Of a stretch of 9,419 nt of DNA, positions 1 through 6,978 are shown one piece after another. The first letter of the stretch is position 1. Each line of letters starts with the position of its first letter. Source of the DNA: Hyphomicrobiales bacterium (GTDB lineage: Bacteria; Pseudomonadota; Alphaproteobacteria; Rhizobiales; JAJFHB01); the NCBI GenBank assembly GCA_021775795.1, contig JAJFHB010000073.1, positions 1 to 9,419 of the forward strand, in the 5' to 3' direction. A program made the position numbers and the translations under genes. The notes beneath the pieces were generated by a model, which saw only the letters and a program-made list of their open reading frames with translations, was not told the origin of the DNA and did not search any database.

Positions 1-190
1 GTGTCTTGTGTTTGAGACGTCGGAACGCTGTAGAATGGATAATCCGATCACGGTCGCGCTGAAAAACACTGCGGTTCTGGGCCTCTGCTTCGGCAAAAAA
101 CCGACCTCTGCTGTTGGCTGCATCGCTTGCATAGGGAGAAAGCGCACGAATTGCGGGGCCGAATGGTTGCGAGTTTGACGGAGTGTTCAT
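1..190 (-). CDS. dgt: Deoxyguanosinetriphosphate triphosphohydrolase-like protein, N-terminal fragment
   Basis: This is the start of a dNTP triphosphohydrolase of the Dgt/HD-domain family, which hydrolyses dGTP (or other dNTPs) to the nucleoside and triphosphate. Read on the minus strand, the 63 visible residues contain [15 protein letters not shown] followed by [20 protein letters not shown]. These are the hallmark N-terminal motifs just before the HD metal-binding core, which lies outside the window to the left. The ATG at 190 is chosen because the family motif begins about 15-20 residues later. An in-frame GTG at 241 would add 17 residues but would cover the intergenic promoter area. The gene is divergent from the Fe-S carrier gene, with a 110-base gap. 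It is cut by the window edge, so intactness cannot be judged. Its small size here is due to truncation, not decay. Confidence 0.9.
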   Translation of the reverse strand, partial: MNTPSNSQPFGPAIRALSPYASDAANSRGRFFAEAEAQNRSVFQRDRDRIIHSTAFRRLKHKT

Positions 191-223
191 TGAATTGAGG
201 CCATTTATGCCTGTCGGCAGAGA

Positions 224-255
224 TTGACAATCCTCTTTCACCCCATAAATATCAA
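224..255 (+). promoter_or_regulatory. Candidate sigma-70-type promoter for the erpA cluster
   Basis: A perfect TTGACA (-35 consensus) lies at 224-229, about 70 bases upstream of the erpA start, in the divergent dgt/erpA gap. The region downstream is AT-rich (CCCATAAATATCAA, 242-255), but no -10 box at the ideal 16-18 base spacing matches well. The best hexamers are CATAAA (244-249, spacing 14) and TATCAA (250-255, spacing 20). The placement fits a promoter for the forward cluster. I see no convincing Fur, RirA or IscR operator. Confidence 0.3.
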
Positions 256-300
256 TGCGTAAAGCGCCGGAATGATCGGCAACACTGAAACGGATACAAA

Positions 301-633
301 ATGACCCAAACTGACGTCACCCTCAGCGATCGTGCAGCTCTCAGGATTTCTGAGATAGTTGAGAACGAAGATAAAACCAAAATGTTGCGGGTTTCGGTCT
401 CAGGCGGCGGATGCTCCGGCTTTCAATACGGGTTTGATCTTGAAGCAAGCCGGAATGATGATGACCTTGTAATCGAAAAACATGGTGCGACGGTGCTCAT
501 CGATTCCGTCTCTTTGATGTATATGACCGGCTCGGAAATCGATTTTGTGGACGATATTATCGGTGCGGCATTCCAAATCAAAAACCCAAACGCCACTGCA
601 GCCTGTGGCTGCGGAACAAGTTTCTCGGTTTGA
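301..633 (+). CDS. erpA: A-type iron-sulfur carrier / cluster insertion protein (ErpA/IscA/HesB family)
   Basis: This 110-residue protein belongs to the HesB/IscA/SufA/ErpA family. These cytoplasmic carriers receive Fe-S clusters from the assembly scaffold and deliver them to apo-enzymes. The three family cysteines are present: Cys38 in SGGGCSGF, and Cys102 and Cys104 in the C-terminal ACGCGTSF. The length is normal. It is assigned to the ErpA subtype because this type commonly sits beside dgt in alphaproteobacteria; IscA or SufA remain possible on sequence alone. A weak Shine-Dalgarno GGA (292-294) lies 6 bases before the ATG. It is the first gene of a same-strand cluster with the aminotransferase (38-base gap) and xthA. 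No isc or suf genes are visible, so it would act as a stand-alone carrier here. Confidence 0.93.
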   Translation: MTQTDVTLSDRAALRISEIVENEDKTKMLRVSVSGGGCSGFQYGFDLEASRNDDDLVIEKHGATVLIDSVSLMYMTGSEIDFVDDIIGAAFQIKNPNATAACGCGTSFSV

Positions 634-638
634 ATACT

Positions 639-668
639 ACCGGCGCAGAACCGGCAAACCGGCGCTGA
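639..668 (+). repeat. Triplicate ACCGGC motif before the aminotransferase start
   Basis: ACCGGC occurs three times in the 38-base gap, at 639-644, 650-655 and 658-663. The first and third copies extend to ACCGGCGCAGA and ACCGGCGCTGA (10 of 11 identical). The block replaces a recognisable Shine-Dalgarno in front of the aminotransferase ATG at 672. It could be a protein- or ribosome-interaction site, or chance in a short GC-rich gap. Confidence 0.4.
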
Positions 669-671
669 GTC

Positions 672-1850
672 ATGGCGTTTTGCATAAATCCAATCATTGC
701 CGACGTGCTGGATCCACCGACCGGCGAAACCCGTGCCTGGGTTGAAGCCGGCCCACGCAACAGTACGTTGAATGTTATTGATGCTGCCCAGGCGGTTCCT
801 GCCTATCCTCCAGCAGAGGCGTTACGACAGCATCTCTCACGCATCGTGCAGGAGCCGGAGAGCGCATTTTACACCCCGATCCTTGGCCTTTCCGACTTAA
901 GGAAAGAACTGGCACACGATCTTTCGTCTGAATATCACGCGAACATAAACTTAGAACATGTTGGTATTGCATCTGGTGGCAATCATGCATTTTGCACAGC
1001 CATCCTTGCTCTTGCAGCCCCGGGCGATAATGTCATTCTGCCTGAACCGTTCTACTTCAATCATCAGATGTGGTTCGAAATGCAGGGCGTTGACGTTCAA
1101 CACCTGCCCTGCCGTGAAACGGATCGAGGCATGCTGCCGTTCGCAACTGATGCGGAAGCCCTGATTAATCCCAGAACCAGGGCCATCGTTCTCATAAGCC
1201 CCAATAATCCCACCGGAACGATCTATTCAAAAGAGCACATACACTCTTTCTACGAACTCGCCAGAGCCCATAATCTCGCCCTCATCATCGATGAGACATA
1301 CAAGGATTTCCTGCCCACTAATGAGCCGGCGCACGACCTCTTCAACGAACCGGACTGGGAAGATGTTTTTGTTCAACTTTACAGCTTCTCCAAAGTTTAC
1401 AGCCTGACCGGATACCGGGTCGGGTCAATAACTGCTGGCGGGCGCCTTATGGCCGCAATCTCCAAAATTGCCGACACCCTCACCATCTGCGCACCACGCA
1501 TCGGTCAGGAAGCCGCATTGTTCGGGTTGCGGCATCTGAGCGAGTGGCGCAGCCAGAAGAATGCAGAGCTGCAAGCGCGGATCGCTATCCTGCATCGGGC
1601 TTTCGCAGAACATTCACCCCCCTTCCCGCTGGTTTCCTCCGGCGCCTTTTTTGCGTATGTAAAACATCCATTCACAGGCACTCCCAGTCTTGATGTGTCG
1701 CGACGGTTGTTTGATGATCTGGCACTCTTGACATGGCCCGGCAGTTTCTTCGGAAACGGCCAGGAAGACTATGTTAGGCTGGCGTTCGCAAACGCGGGCG
1801 AAGCAGATATCGAAGAAATGGTACGGCGCCTTTCAACACTTTCCACATAG
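672..1850 (+). CDS. PLP-dependent class I/II aminotransferase, substrate unknown
   Basis: This 392-residue protein is a fold-type-I (aspartate aminotransferase-like) enzyme that would move an amino group between an amino acid and a 2-oxo acid in the cytoplasm using pyridoxal phosphate. Visible family elements are SGGNHA (101-106, cofactor phosphate loop), SPNNPTG (176-182), the DET triad (207-209, where Asp binds the pyridine nitrogen), SFSK with Lys241 as the expected Schiff-base lysine, GYRVG with Arg249, and Arg369 in DYVRLAFAN, the usual carboxylate-binding arginine. All key residues are present, so it should be active. The length matches the family. The ATG at 672 is the only reasonable start, but it has no clear Shine-Dalgarno, which suggests coupling to erpA or weak translation. 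Nothing in the neighbours (Fe-S carrier, DNA repair) indicates the substrate. Its N-terminal part (QAVPAYPP) resembles unassigned aminotransferases of rhizobia, recalled from memory. Confidence 0.9.
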   Translation: MAFCINPIIADVLDPPTGETRAWVEAGPRNSTLNVIDAAQAVPAYPPAEALRQHLSRIVQEPESAFYTPILGLSDLRKELAHDLSSEYHANINLEHVGIASGGNHAFCTAILALAAPGDNVILPEPFYFNHQMWFEMQGVDVQHLPCRETDRGMLPFATDAEALINPRTRAIVLISPNNPTGTIYSKEHIHSFYELARAHNLALIIDETYKDFLPTNEPAHDLFNEPDWEDVFVQLYSFSKVYSLTGYRVGSITAGGRLMAAISKIADTLTICAPRIGQEAALFGLRHLSEWRSQKNAELQARIAILHRAFAEHSPPFPLVSSGAFFAYVKHPFTGTPSLDVSRRLFDDLALLTWPGSFFGNGQEDYVRLAFANAGEADIEEMVRRLSTLST

Positions 1851-1921
1851 GTGCGATCGAGTTTGGAGATGCGGCGCGGCGGAATTCCCTATCAGTACAT
1901 TTGAACCCCGAGGCAACGGAA

Positions 1922-2704
1922 ATGAAAGTCGCAACATGGAACGTCAATTCGATCCGCGTCCGACAGGAGAATACGCTCGCGTGGCTCAAGCAAACTGACC
2001 CCGATGTCGTCTGTCTGCAGGAAATAAAGGCACCCGATGATGTGTTCCCCCGGGAACCCTTCGAGGATGCCGGTTACAACGTGGCGGTGCACGGCCAAAA
2101 GGGCTTCAATGGGGTCGCCATACTTTCGAAGTTTCCATTCGATGAGGTAACTCCTCGTCTGCCTGGCGATGACAGCGACGAACAGGCACGTTATCTCGAA
2201 TGTGTCGTATCCGCGCCTACCGGCACTTTGCGCGTTGCCTCAATCTATCTGCCAAATGGCAATCCGACGGATACTGAAAAATACCCCTACAAACTTGCCT
2301 GGATGGAGCGGCTGATTGAGCGCGCAGGTGCATTGCTTGAGGACGAAGAGGCCTTTGTTCTCGCAGGAGACTACAACGTCATCCCTACTCCTGAGGATGT
2401 TCACAACCCGGATGGCTGGGCAGATGATGCTCTGTATTTGCCGCGAACCCGCGAAAACTATCGAAGGTTGCTGGCCATGGGCCTGACCGATGCCTTTAGA
2501 GCCTGCAGTGATGAGGCTCATCAATATACGTTCTGGGATTACCAGGCCGGTGCCTGGCAAAAAAACCACGGGATCCGAATTGACCACCTGCTGTTGTCAC
2601 CACAGGCGGCCGATCGCCTGCAGCAGTGTGCTATCGATAAAGACGTCAGAGACTGGGAAAAACCCTCAGATCATGTGCCCATCTGGGCAGAGATCGCGGT
2701 CTAG
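1922..2704 (+). CDS. xthA: Exodeoxyribonuclease III (AP endonuclease)
   Basis: This 260-residue enzyme of the exonuclease III/APE1 superfamily cleaves DNA 5' to abasic sites and has 3'-5' exonuclease and 3'-phosphatase activity in base-excision repair. Catalytic motifs appear in order: TWNVNSIR with Asn7, LQEIK with metal-binding Glu34, SIYLPNG with Tyr109, LAGDYNV with Asp150 and Asn152, RIDHLL with Asp221, and KPSDHVPI with Asp250-His251. The length and motif spacing are those of bacterial XthA. The start is set at ATG 1922, giving MKVATWN, because the family begins this way and a GAGG Shine-Dalgarno (1910-1913) lies 8 bases upstream. An upstream in-frame TTG at 1901 has nothing to support it. 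It is the last gene of the forward cluster, 71 bases after the aminotransferase, and is followed at once by a hairpin terminator. Confidence 0.96.
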   Translation: MKVATWNVNSIRVRQENTLAWLKQTDPDVVCLQEIKAPDDVFPREPFEDAGYNVAVHGQKGFNGVAILSKFPFDEVTPRLPGDDSDEQARYLECVVSAPTGTLRVASIYLPNGNPTDTEKYPYKLAWMERLIERAGALLEDEEAFVLAGDYNVIPTPEDVHNPDGWADDALYLPRTRENYRRLLAMGLTDAFRACSDEAHQYTFWDYQAGAWQKNHGIRIDHLLLSPQAADRLQQCAIDKDVRDWEKPSDHVPIWAEIAV

Positions 2705-2707
2705 AGC

Positions 2708-2742
2708 AAAAGGTGGGCCCTGCTATAGGGGCCCTACGTTTT
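2708..2742. terminator. Probable bidirectional intrinsic terminator between xthA and the Sel1 gene
   Basis: The order is AAAA (2708-2711), a GT/AC pair (2713-2714 with 2736-2737), a GGGCCC/GGGCCC stem (2715-2720 with 2729-2734) around an 8-base loop, then TTTT (2739-2742). The A-tract/T-tract symmetry gives a GC stem followed by four T on either strand, which suits the convergent genes xthA and Sel1. The G2712/G2738 mismatch and the bulged T2735 weaken the lower stem, and the T-tract is short. A second inverted repeat, GCGACG/CGTCGC (2745-2750 with 2772-2777), encloses a T6 run and may contribute. Confidence 0.6.
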
Positions 2743-2794
2743 GGGCGACGCTCATTTTTTGTCCGATGAAACGTCGCGCAGCAAAATCTTCTAA

Positions 2795-3670
2795 TTAGTG
2801 ATTTGACTGTGCCCACTGAACCGCCAGTCCCTGGGCTACCTGGCGCTCGTCATCATTGGCATCAAGCAACATTTCTTCAGCGCGATCAAAGATTTCCGGG
2901 TTTTCATTCTCAATGGCGTTGTCGATTGCCAGCATGTACCACATCAGACCACGGGCACGATCCTGAAGCTGAGCCTCGCCGCTCCAGAAAATTTCGCCAA
3001 GCCGTGCCATTGCCGGCGCATGTCCCTTCTCGGCAGCAAGATGCAACCAGCGCATCCCCTGCTTTGGATCCTGGGTCGTACCTTCACCGGTGAGAAACAT
3101 CACACCCATGTAGAACTGTCCGCCTGGATGACCGTGGTTGGCGGTAATTGTAAACAGACGGAAGGCGACGGCTGGACGACGTTCAATTCCTGCCTGCTCA
3201 TCGCCAACGGAGTTGTAATACGCGACCCAGAACATGGCCTCGCGCGTCATGCTGAACTCATCAACGTGTGTGCGGTCGGGCTGAAACTGGCTGGCAGCCA
3301 TACCGAAATAACGGAGCGCCATTGCAGGTTCTTTGCGGACACCACGTCCCAAACGATACATTGTCGCCAGATAGTACTGAGCGACGAGGTCACCAGCTTC
3401 CGCTTCGACCTCCCAAACTTCCAGAGCTGCCGCGTAATCGCCACTGCGGTAGGCATCAAGTGCCTGCTCGCTTTCGTCACTCCACATGAGCGACGTCGGC
3501 AAAGCATTTCTTGGCGCTGCCTGTTGCGTCGCCGATTGACCGAATGCCCGGAAGGAATCAAACGAGATCCCCAAGTCGATGCCTTCGGCGGACGCTCCAG
3601 CCATAGGCATGGCACACATCATCACGACAAAAGATGATCGTTTCAGGTAGTTTTTTACTGAATTCAACAT
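2795..3670 (-). CDS. Exported Sel1-repeat (TPR-like) protein
   Basis: This is a 291-residue protein with a signal peptide: a basic start (VKNYLKR), a hydrophobic stretch (residues 13-24) and a likely cleavage after GASA near residue 28. The mature part would be periplasmic. Sel1-like alpha-solenoid units are visible at about residues 80-126 (AQYYLATMYRLGRGV), 165-211 (GQFYMGVMFLTGEGT) and 212-250 (APAMARLGEIFWSG). Such repeats bind partner proteins and are not enzymatic; the partner is unknown. The chosen ATG (3670) lies one base after the ilvD stop, with only a weak GGA ahead of it. An ATG at 3685 would overlap ilvD and add five residues, and a GTG at 3709 would also be possible; all three keep the signal peptide. 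It is downstream of ilvD on the same strand, so it is probably cotranscribed with and translationally coupled to ilvD. Its 3' end faces xthA. Confidence 0.85.
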   Translation of the reverse strand: MLNSVKNYLKRSSFVVMMCAMPMAGASAEGIDLGISFDSFRAFGQSATQQAAPRNALPTSLMWSDESEQALDAYRSGDYAAALEVWEVEAEAGDLVAQYYLATMYRLGRGVRKEPAMALRYFGMAASQFQPDRTHVDEFSMTREAMFWVAYYNSVGDEQAGIERRPAVAFRLFTITANHGHPGGQFYMGVMFLTGEGTTQDPKQGMRWLHLAAEKGHAPAMARLGEIFWSGEAQLQDRARGLMWYMLAIDNAIENENPEIFDRAEEMLLDANDDERQVAQGLAVQWAQSNH

Positions 3671-3671
3671 A

Positions 3672-5396
3672 CTAGATATCCGCATAGCAGTGCACTTCTG
3701 CCTCCCCACCCGGGTGCGTTACCGCCCCGTCGCGAGCTGGCCCCACGGTTTGTGCATATTTCCAAATCGCGCCACTTTGATAATCATGTTCACGCGACTT
3801 CCACGCTGAACGCCGCGTTTCAAATTCTTCGTCACTGACATCAACATCAATGGTGCCATCTACGGCATCGATGGTGATCACGTCGCCGTCTCGTAGCAAT
3901 CCGATCGGGCCGCCAACCGCAGCCTCCGGTCCTACATGACCGATGCAAAAACCACGTGTCGCGCCGGAAAACCGTCCATCAGTAATCAGTGCGAGTTTGT
4001 CCCCCATACCCTGGCCGTAAAGCGCTGCCGTCGTTGCCAACATTTCGCGCATTCCAGGACCACCACGAGGACCTTCGTATCTGATGACGAGAACTTCGCC
4101 TTCTGTGTAGTTCCGGTTCGTGACGGCTTCGAAACATTCTTCCTCTGAATCGAAGCAACGAGCCGGGCCGCTGAATTTCAAATTAGTCATGCCAGCAACC
4201 TTCACGATCGCACCTTCTGGCGCGAGGTTGCCTCTAAGTCCGACAACACCGCCGGTTCGCGTGATTGGTTTGGTGGCCGGGAAAATCACATCCTGGTCAG
4301 GGTTCCATTTGACCGATGCCATATTCTCCGCAATGGAGCGTCCTGTGACGGTCATGCAGTCACCGTGAAGAAAACCCTCGTCCAGCAGTGTTTTCATCAA
4401 AAGCGGTATGCCACCGACTTCGAAAAGGTCTTTTGCCACATAGCGTCCACCGGGCTTCAGATCGGCAATATACGGCGTCCGCTTGAAAATTTCGGCGACA
4501 TCGAAGAGGTCGAACTTGATACCGCACTCGTGCGCGAGAGCAGGAAGGTGCAAGGCCGCATTTGTGGAGCCGCCAGAAGCAGCCACCACGGTCGCTGCGT
4601 TCTCAAGCGCTTCAATCGTAACAATGTCCCTTGGCCTGATGTTGCGTGCGATCAGGTCCATAATCTGCTCGCCCGCTGTCGAGCAGAATCGATCACGGAG
4701 TTCATACGGTGCCGGTGCTCCAGCCGAATAGGGCAATGCCAGGCCAATTGCTTCGGAAACTGTCGCCATGGTGTTGGCGGTGAACTGCGCTCCACAGGCG
4801 CCAGCAGAAGGACACGCAACTTCTTCCAACTCGTCGAGGTCATCATCACTCATGTCACCGACAGAATGGCGACCGACCGCCTCAAACACATCCTGAATGG
4901 TTACAGGTTGCCCGCGGAAATTGCCGGGCAGTATCGAACCGCCATAGATAAATATGGAAGGCACGTTCAACCGGCACATGGCCATCATCATACCGGGGAG
5001 AGACTTATCGCAGCCTGCCAGCCCGACGAGAGCGTCGTAGCTGTGTCCGCGAATGGTCAGTTCAACTGAATCGGCAATCACGTCCCGGGAGACCAGCGAT
5101 GATTTCATGCCCTGGTGACCCATCGCGATACCGTCAGTAACGGTAATTGTGCAGAACTCACGGGCAGTACCGTTAGCGGCAGCAACACCCTTCTTTACTG
5201 CCTGCGCCTGGCGCATCAGGGAGATGTTGCACGGAGCAGCTTCATTCCAACACGACGCCACACCGACAAACGGACGATGGATCTGCGCACGCGTCAAACC
5301 CATCGCATAATAGTAGGAACGATGAGGTGCGCGTTGCGGCCCTTCAGTCACATGCCGGCTCGGCAATCTGGACTTATCAAAAACTTTAGCGTCCAT
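3672..5396 (-). CDS. ilvD: Dihydroxy-acid dehydratase
   Basis: This 574-residue cytoplasmic Fe-S enzyme catalyses the penultimate step of valine and isoleucine synthesis (and feeds leucine and pantothenate): dehydration of 2,3-dihydroxy-3-methylbutanoate or -pentanoate to the 2-oxo acids. Cluster-ligand cysteines match the family: Cys56 (APCN), Cys129 ([11 protein letters not shown]) and Cys201 (PSAGACG). The C-terminal [19 protein letters not shown] carries Ser477, the expected catalytic base. The N-terminal [15 protein letters not shown] distinguishes true IlvD from phosphogluconate or sugar-acid dehydratases. The length is normal. The ATG at 5396 has a strong GGGAG Shine-Dalgarno (minus strand, 5408-5404) 7 bases upstream. 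No other ilv genes are near; the only partner is the Sel1 gene, one base downstream. Whether the cluster is [2Fe-2S] or [4Fe-4S] cannot be decided from sequence by eye. Confidence 0.97.
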   Translation of the reverse strand: MDAKVFDKSRLPSRHVTEGPQRAPHRSYYYAMGLTRAQIHRPFVGVASCWNEAAPCNISLMRQAQAVKKGVAAANGTAREFCTITVTDGIAMGHQGMKSSLVSRDVIADSVELTIRGHSYDALVGLAGCDKSLPGMMMAMCRLNVPSIFIYGGSILPGNFRGQPVTIQDVFEAVGRHSVGDMSDDDLDELEEVACPSAGACGAQFTANTMATVSEAIGLALPYSAGAPAPYELRDRFCSTAGEQIMDLIARNIRPRDIVTIEALENAATVVAASGGSTNAALHLPALAHECGIKFDLFDVAEIFKRTPYIADLKPGGRYVAKDLFEVGGIPLLMKTLLDEGFLHGDCMTVTGRSIAENMASVKWNPDQDVIFPATKPITRTGGVVGLRGNLAPEGAIVKVAGMTNLKFSGPARCFDSEEECFEAVTNRNYTEGEVLVIRYEGPRGGPGMREMLATTAALYGQGMGDKLALITDGRFSGATRGFCIGHVGPEAAVGGPIGLLRDGDVITIDAVDGTIDVDVSDEEFETRRSAWKSREHDYQSGAIWKYAQTVGPARDGAVTHPGGEAEVHCYADI

Positions 5397-5514
5397 TCAG
5401 ATTCTCCCGCCCCGAGTGTTGCCTCTTAGTGCCACCTGTTGCTCTAAAGCGTGCTCTTGTACCGGCGCTGAAGCCCCCCTCAGTAGGACCGGTGGTGGAG
5501 ATCACGTTTAGCAT
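5386..5514 (-). promoter_or_regulatory. Possible ilvD leader: short ORF and hairpin
   Basis: Upstream of ilvD on the minus strand, an ATG at 5514 opens a 42-codon frame beginning MLNVIS, preceded 9 bases away by GGAAGG. It ends at TAA 5388-5386, overlapping the ilvD start by 11 bases. Within it, ACCGG/CCGGT (5461-5465 with 5489-5493) and CTGA/TCAG (5468-5471 with 5480-5483) can form an interrupted hairpin with a run of six C/G in the loop. Leu, Val and Ile codons near the start recall branched-chain leader peptides, but three such codons is few and no clear terminator follows. An open frame of this length may be chance. Confidence 0.2.
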
Positions 5515-5545
5515 TCGACGGCGCCTTCCGAATCACATCTAAGCT

Positions 5546-5574
5546 GTTGCAACTTAACGTTCTTTTGACGTCAA
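5546..5574. repeat. Two adjacent perfect palindromes, possible operator
   Basis: GTTGCAAC (5546-5553) is an 8-base palindrome and TTGACGTCAA (5565-5574) a 10-base palindrome. Their centres are 20 bases apart, about two helical turns, so a dimeric regulator could bind both on one face. They lie 150-180 bases upstream of ilvD and nearly 300 upstream of the DUF898 gene. The regulator is not identified. Confidence 0.35.
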
Positions 5575-5693
5575 CCTTCAACGCCCTTACTGCCTGGGAC
5601 GACGCTAGGTATGTATTAAGGCAAGAAAGTGTTAAATGGTGGCACAATAGATCAGTGACGTTATTATTACGGCGAGTGTTGCATATTTGCTAC

Positions 5694-5710
5694 GGTACCG
5701 CGTTGGTACC
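5694..5710. repeat. Paired GGTACC sites
   Basis: GGTACC occurs at 5694-5699 and 5705-5710, separated by GCGTT. Each half is self-complementary, so the pair can be read as a direct repeat with an 11-base period (one helical turn) or as a 6-bp hairpin with a 5-base loop. It could be an operator or a weak RNA hairpin in the DUF898 upstream region. Confidence 0.4.
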
Positions 5711-5777
5711 AGCGGCACGCCAGCCGGGACGTTTAAGCAGCACCCCAAATAACGCTGTTTTAATTGGACGCTCCGCG

Positions 5778-5823
5778 AATCGAAGCGCATTATCGCTTCA
5801 ATTATTCCAGATTCTCCAGATTT
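5778..5823 (+). repeat. Hairpin and tandem 9-mer just upstream of the DUF898 gene
   Basis: GAAGCG (5782-5787) and CGCTTC (5794-5799) form a perfect 6-bp stem around CATTAT. After one mismatch the stem continues with AAT/ATT (5778-5780 with 5801-5803). Directly after it, TCCAGATTC and TCCAGATTT (5806-5823) form a tandem repeat with 8 of 9 bases identical. The block ends 27 bases before the ATG at 5851, a position suited to a 5' UTR control element or operator. Confidence 0.5.
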
Positions 5824-5850
5824 CACCCCATACAGTGCCGGGACAGGCCA

Positions 5851-6978
5851 ATGACCGATGCGTTTATCGTGAGTGAACCAGTGACGGCTGAACCGCCTCG
5901 GATCAGCATTAACTACAGACCCAAACCTGGTCTGGGCGCCCTTGTTCTAAAAAACATATTCCTGAACTTTGTCACGCTGTTTATCTACAGTTTCTGGGCG
6001 AAAACCAACGTCCGCAAGCACATATGGTCGTGTGTGCACATTATGGATGAGCCACTGGAATATACAGGCCGTGGCATCGAACTGGCGCTTGGCTTTCTTA
6101 TCGTTATCGGTTTCTTTTTGCTCCCACTTGTGGCTCTCCAAACTGCTTTTCAGATATTCGCGGTCAATGAGTTCATTATTTTCGGCGTGAACCTGCTGAT
6201 TTTGATCGTCTTCACGTTTTTGACCGGCGTAGCGATCTATCGAGCCCGGCGATACAGGCTTAGCCGGACCTTATGGCGGGGCATACGCGGAACTTTGATT
6301 GGATCGGCATTCACATACGGTGCGGTACGCTTTGGATTTCTGCTGTTGCAGTCTGCGAGCGCCATGTGGACACATCCCGTCGCCCAGGTGACCTTATTTT
6401 CAATTCTCACCGGCGATATGCGCTTTGGGAACCGTCCATTCAAATTCCAGGGAAATTCCGGTCCACTATACGGGCCATTCGCAATTTTCTGGTTTGGTAC
6501 ATTGGTCGCCATCATCCTTATCATCATCGGCATTGTGGTTACCGCGAGTACCGGCGTGTTTGACGGGCTTATCGATGTCACGGGAGAAGAAGATATTGAT
6601 GTCATGGCAGGTGTTATCGCCACTGCGGCCTTAATCGCTGTCATATTTTTGCTGGCAATTCCCTATATCATTCTCCGGGCGTTTTATACCGCAGCCGAAA
6701 TCAGCTACCTCGCCCGCGGAACGCGCTACGAGGATGTCACGTTCGCCATGAATGCAACCACAGGAAGCCTTGTTAAGCTGGTGTTTTTGAACGGGATAAT
6801 CATGCTCTTCACCCTCGGGCTTGCCGCACCCTTTGTGCAGCAAAACCTGATCCGCTACCTCTGTGAGCGGTTATCGGCCAGCGGTGAACTGGATCTTGCA
6901 AGCATCCAGCAATCGCAGGCGGAAATGGATCAGACCGGCGAAGGACTTGCGGAGGTGTTTGATGTCGATGTCTTCTAA
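5851..6978 (+). CDS. DUF898/YjgN-type polytopic inner-membrane protein
   Basis: This 375-residue inner-membrane protein resembles the DUF898 family (E. coli YjgN), whose function is not established. Characteristic segments are FIYSFWAKTNVRKHIW (44-59), YRARRYRLSRTLWRGIRG (130-147), the RFGNRPFKFQG stretch with following PLYG (191-208), and TLGLAAPFVQQNLIRYL near the end (321-337). Hydrophobic segments lie at about 32-49, 79-100, 106-128, 150-168, 208-230, 254-280 and 304-326, giving six or seven membrane helices. The start is ATG 5851, with GGGA (5840-5843) 7 bases ahead; an upstream in-frame TTG at 5764 adds non-family sequence. The acidic C-terminal tail (EVFDVDVF) overlaps the start of the M48 protease gene. 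The overlap suggests the two products are made together and act together, as a substrate, partner or localisation factor for the protease; this is inference. Confidence 0.85.
   Translation: MTDAFIVSEPVTAEPPRISINYRPKPGLGALVLKNIFLNFVTLFIYSFWAKTNVRKHIWSCVHIMDEPLEYTGRGIELALGFLIVIGFFLLPLVALQTAFQIFAVNEFIIFGVNLLILIVFTFLTGVAIYRARRYRLSRTLWRGIRGTLIGSAFTYGAVRFGFLLLQSASAMWTHPVAQVTLFSILTGDMRFGNRPFKFQGNSGPLYGPFAIFWFGTLVAIILIIIGIVVTASTGVFDGLIDVTGEEDIDVMAGVIATAALIAVIFLLAIPYIILRAFYTAAEISYLARGTRYEDVTFAMNATTGSLVKLVFLNGIIMLFTLGLAAPFVQQNLIRYLCERLSASGELDLASIQQSQAEMDQTGEGLAEVFDVDVF
6951..6955 (+). promoter_or_regulatory. Shine-Dalgarno of the M48 protease, inside the DUF898 gene
   Basis: GGAGG lies 6 bases before ATG 6962 and decides this start over the in-frame ATG at 6968 and the long upstream extension. 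Because it sits inside the preceding coding region, re-initiation by ribosomes finishing the DUF898 gene is likely. Confidence 0.65.

Larger units (their letters stand above)
5397..5850. other. Long divergent intergenic region between ilvD and the DUF898 gene
   Basis: This 454-base gap separates two divergently transcribed units and must hold both promoters. Frames of 64-109 codons can be drawn across it, but they start at non-ATG codons, lack ribosome sites and have no recognisable protein character, so I call none. Visible structure includes the possible ilvD leader, the palindromes GTTGCAAC (5546-5553) and TTGACGTCAA (5565-5574), paired GGTACC sites, and a hairpin plus tandem repeat close to the DUF898 start. 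No confident -35/-10 pair was found on either strand, and there is no tRNA-like sequence. Confidence 0.7.

Noticed and set aside
191..241. Longer dgt start at GTG 241
   Set aside because: It would add 17 residues with no family resemblance and run over the TTGACA box; ATG 190 fits the family N-terminus. It is not excluded.
3020..3637. A 205-codon forward frame opposite the Sel1 gene
   Set aside because: It is antisense shadow; the minus-strand frame has a signal peptide and Sel1 motifs.
4365..5069. A 234-codon forward frame opposite ilvD
   Set aside because: It is a shadow of the ilvD coding strand: low-complexity Cys/Arg/His-rich translation and no ribosome site, while the minus strand encodes an unmistakable IlvD.
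658..5471. Shared 11-mer ACCGGCGCTGA at 658-668 and 5461-5471, both non-coding
   Set aside because: In 9.4 kb several 11-base matches are expected by chance, so two copies alone are not evidence of a shared operator.
5640..5655. Sigma-54 promoter suggested by TGGCAC
   Set aside because: The second element is ATCAG and not a TTGC-type box at the required spacing.
5764..5850. N-terminal extension of the DUF898 protein from an upstream TTG
   Set aside because: The extension is not family-like and covers the hairpin and tandem repeat; ATG 5851 has a GGGA site at a proper distance.
5547..5876. A 109-codon forward frame across the ilvD-DUF898 gap
   Set aside because: It begins at TTG, has no ribosome site, runs into the DUF898 coding region in another frame, and shows no recognisable protein features.
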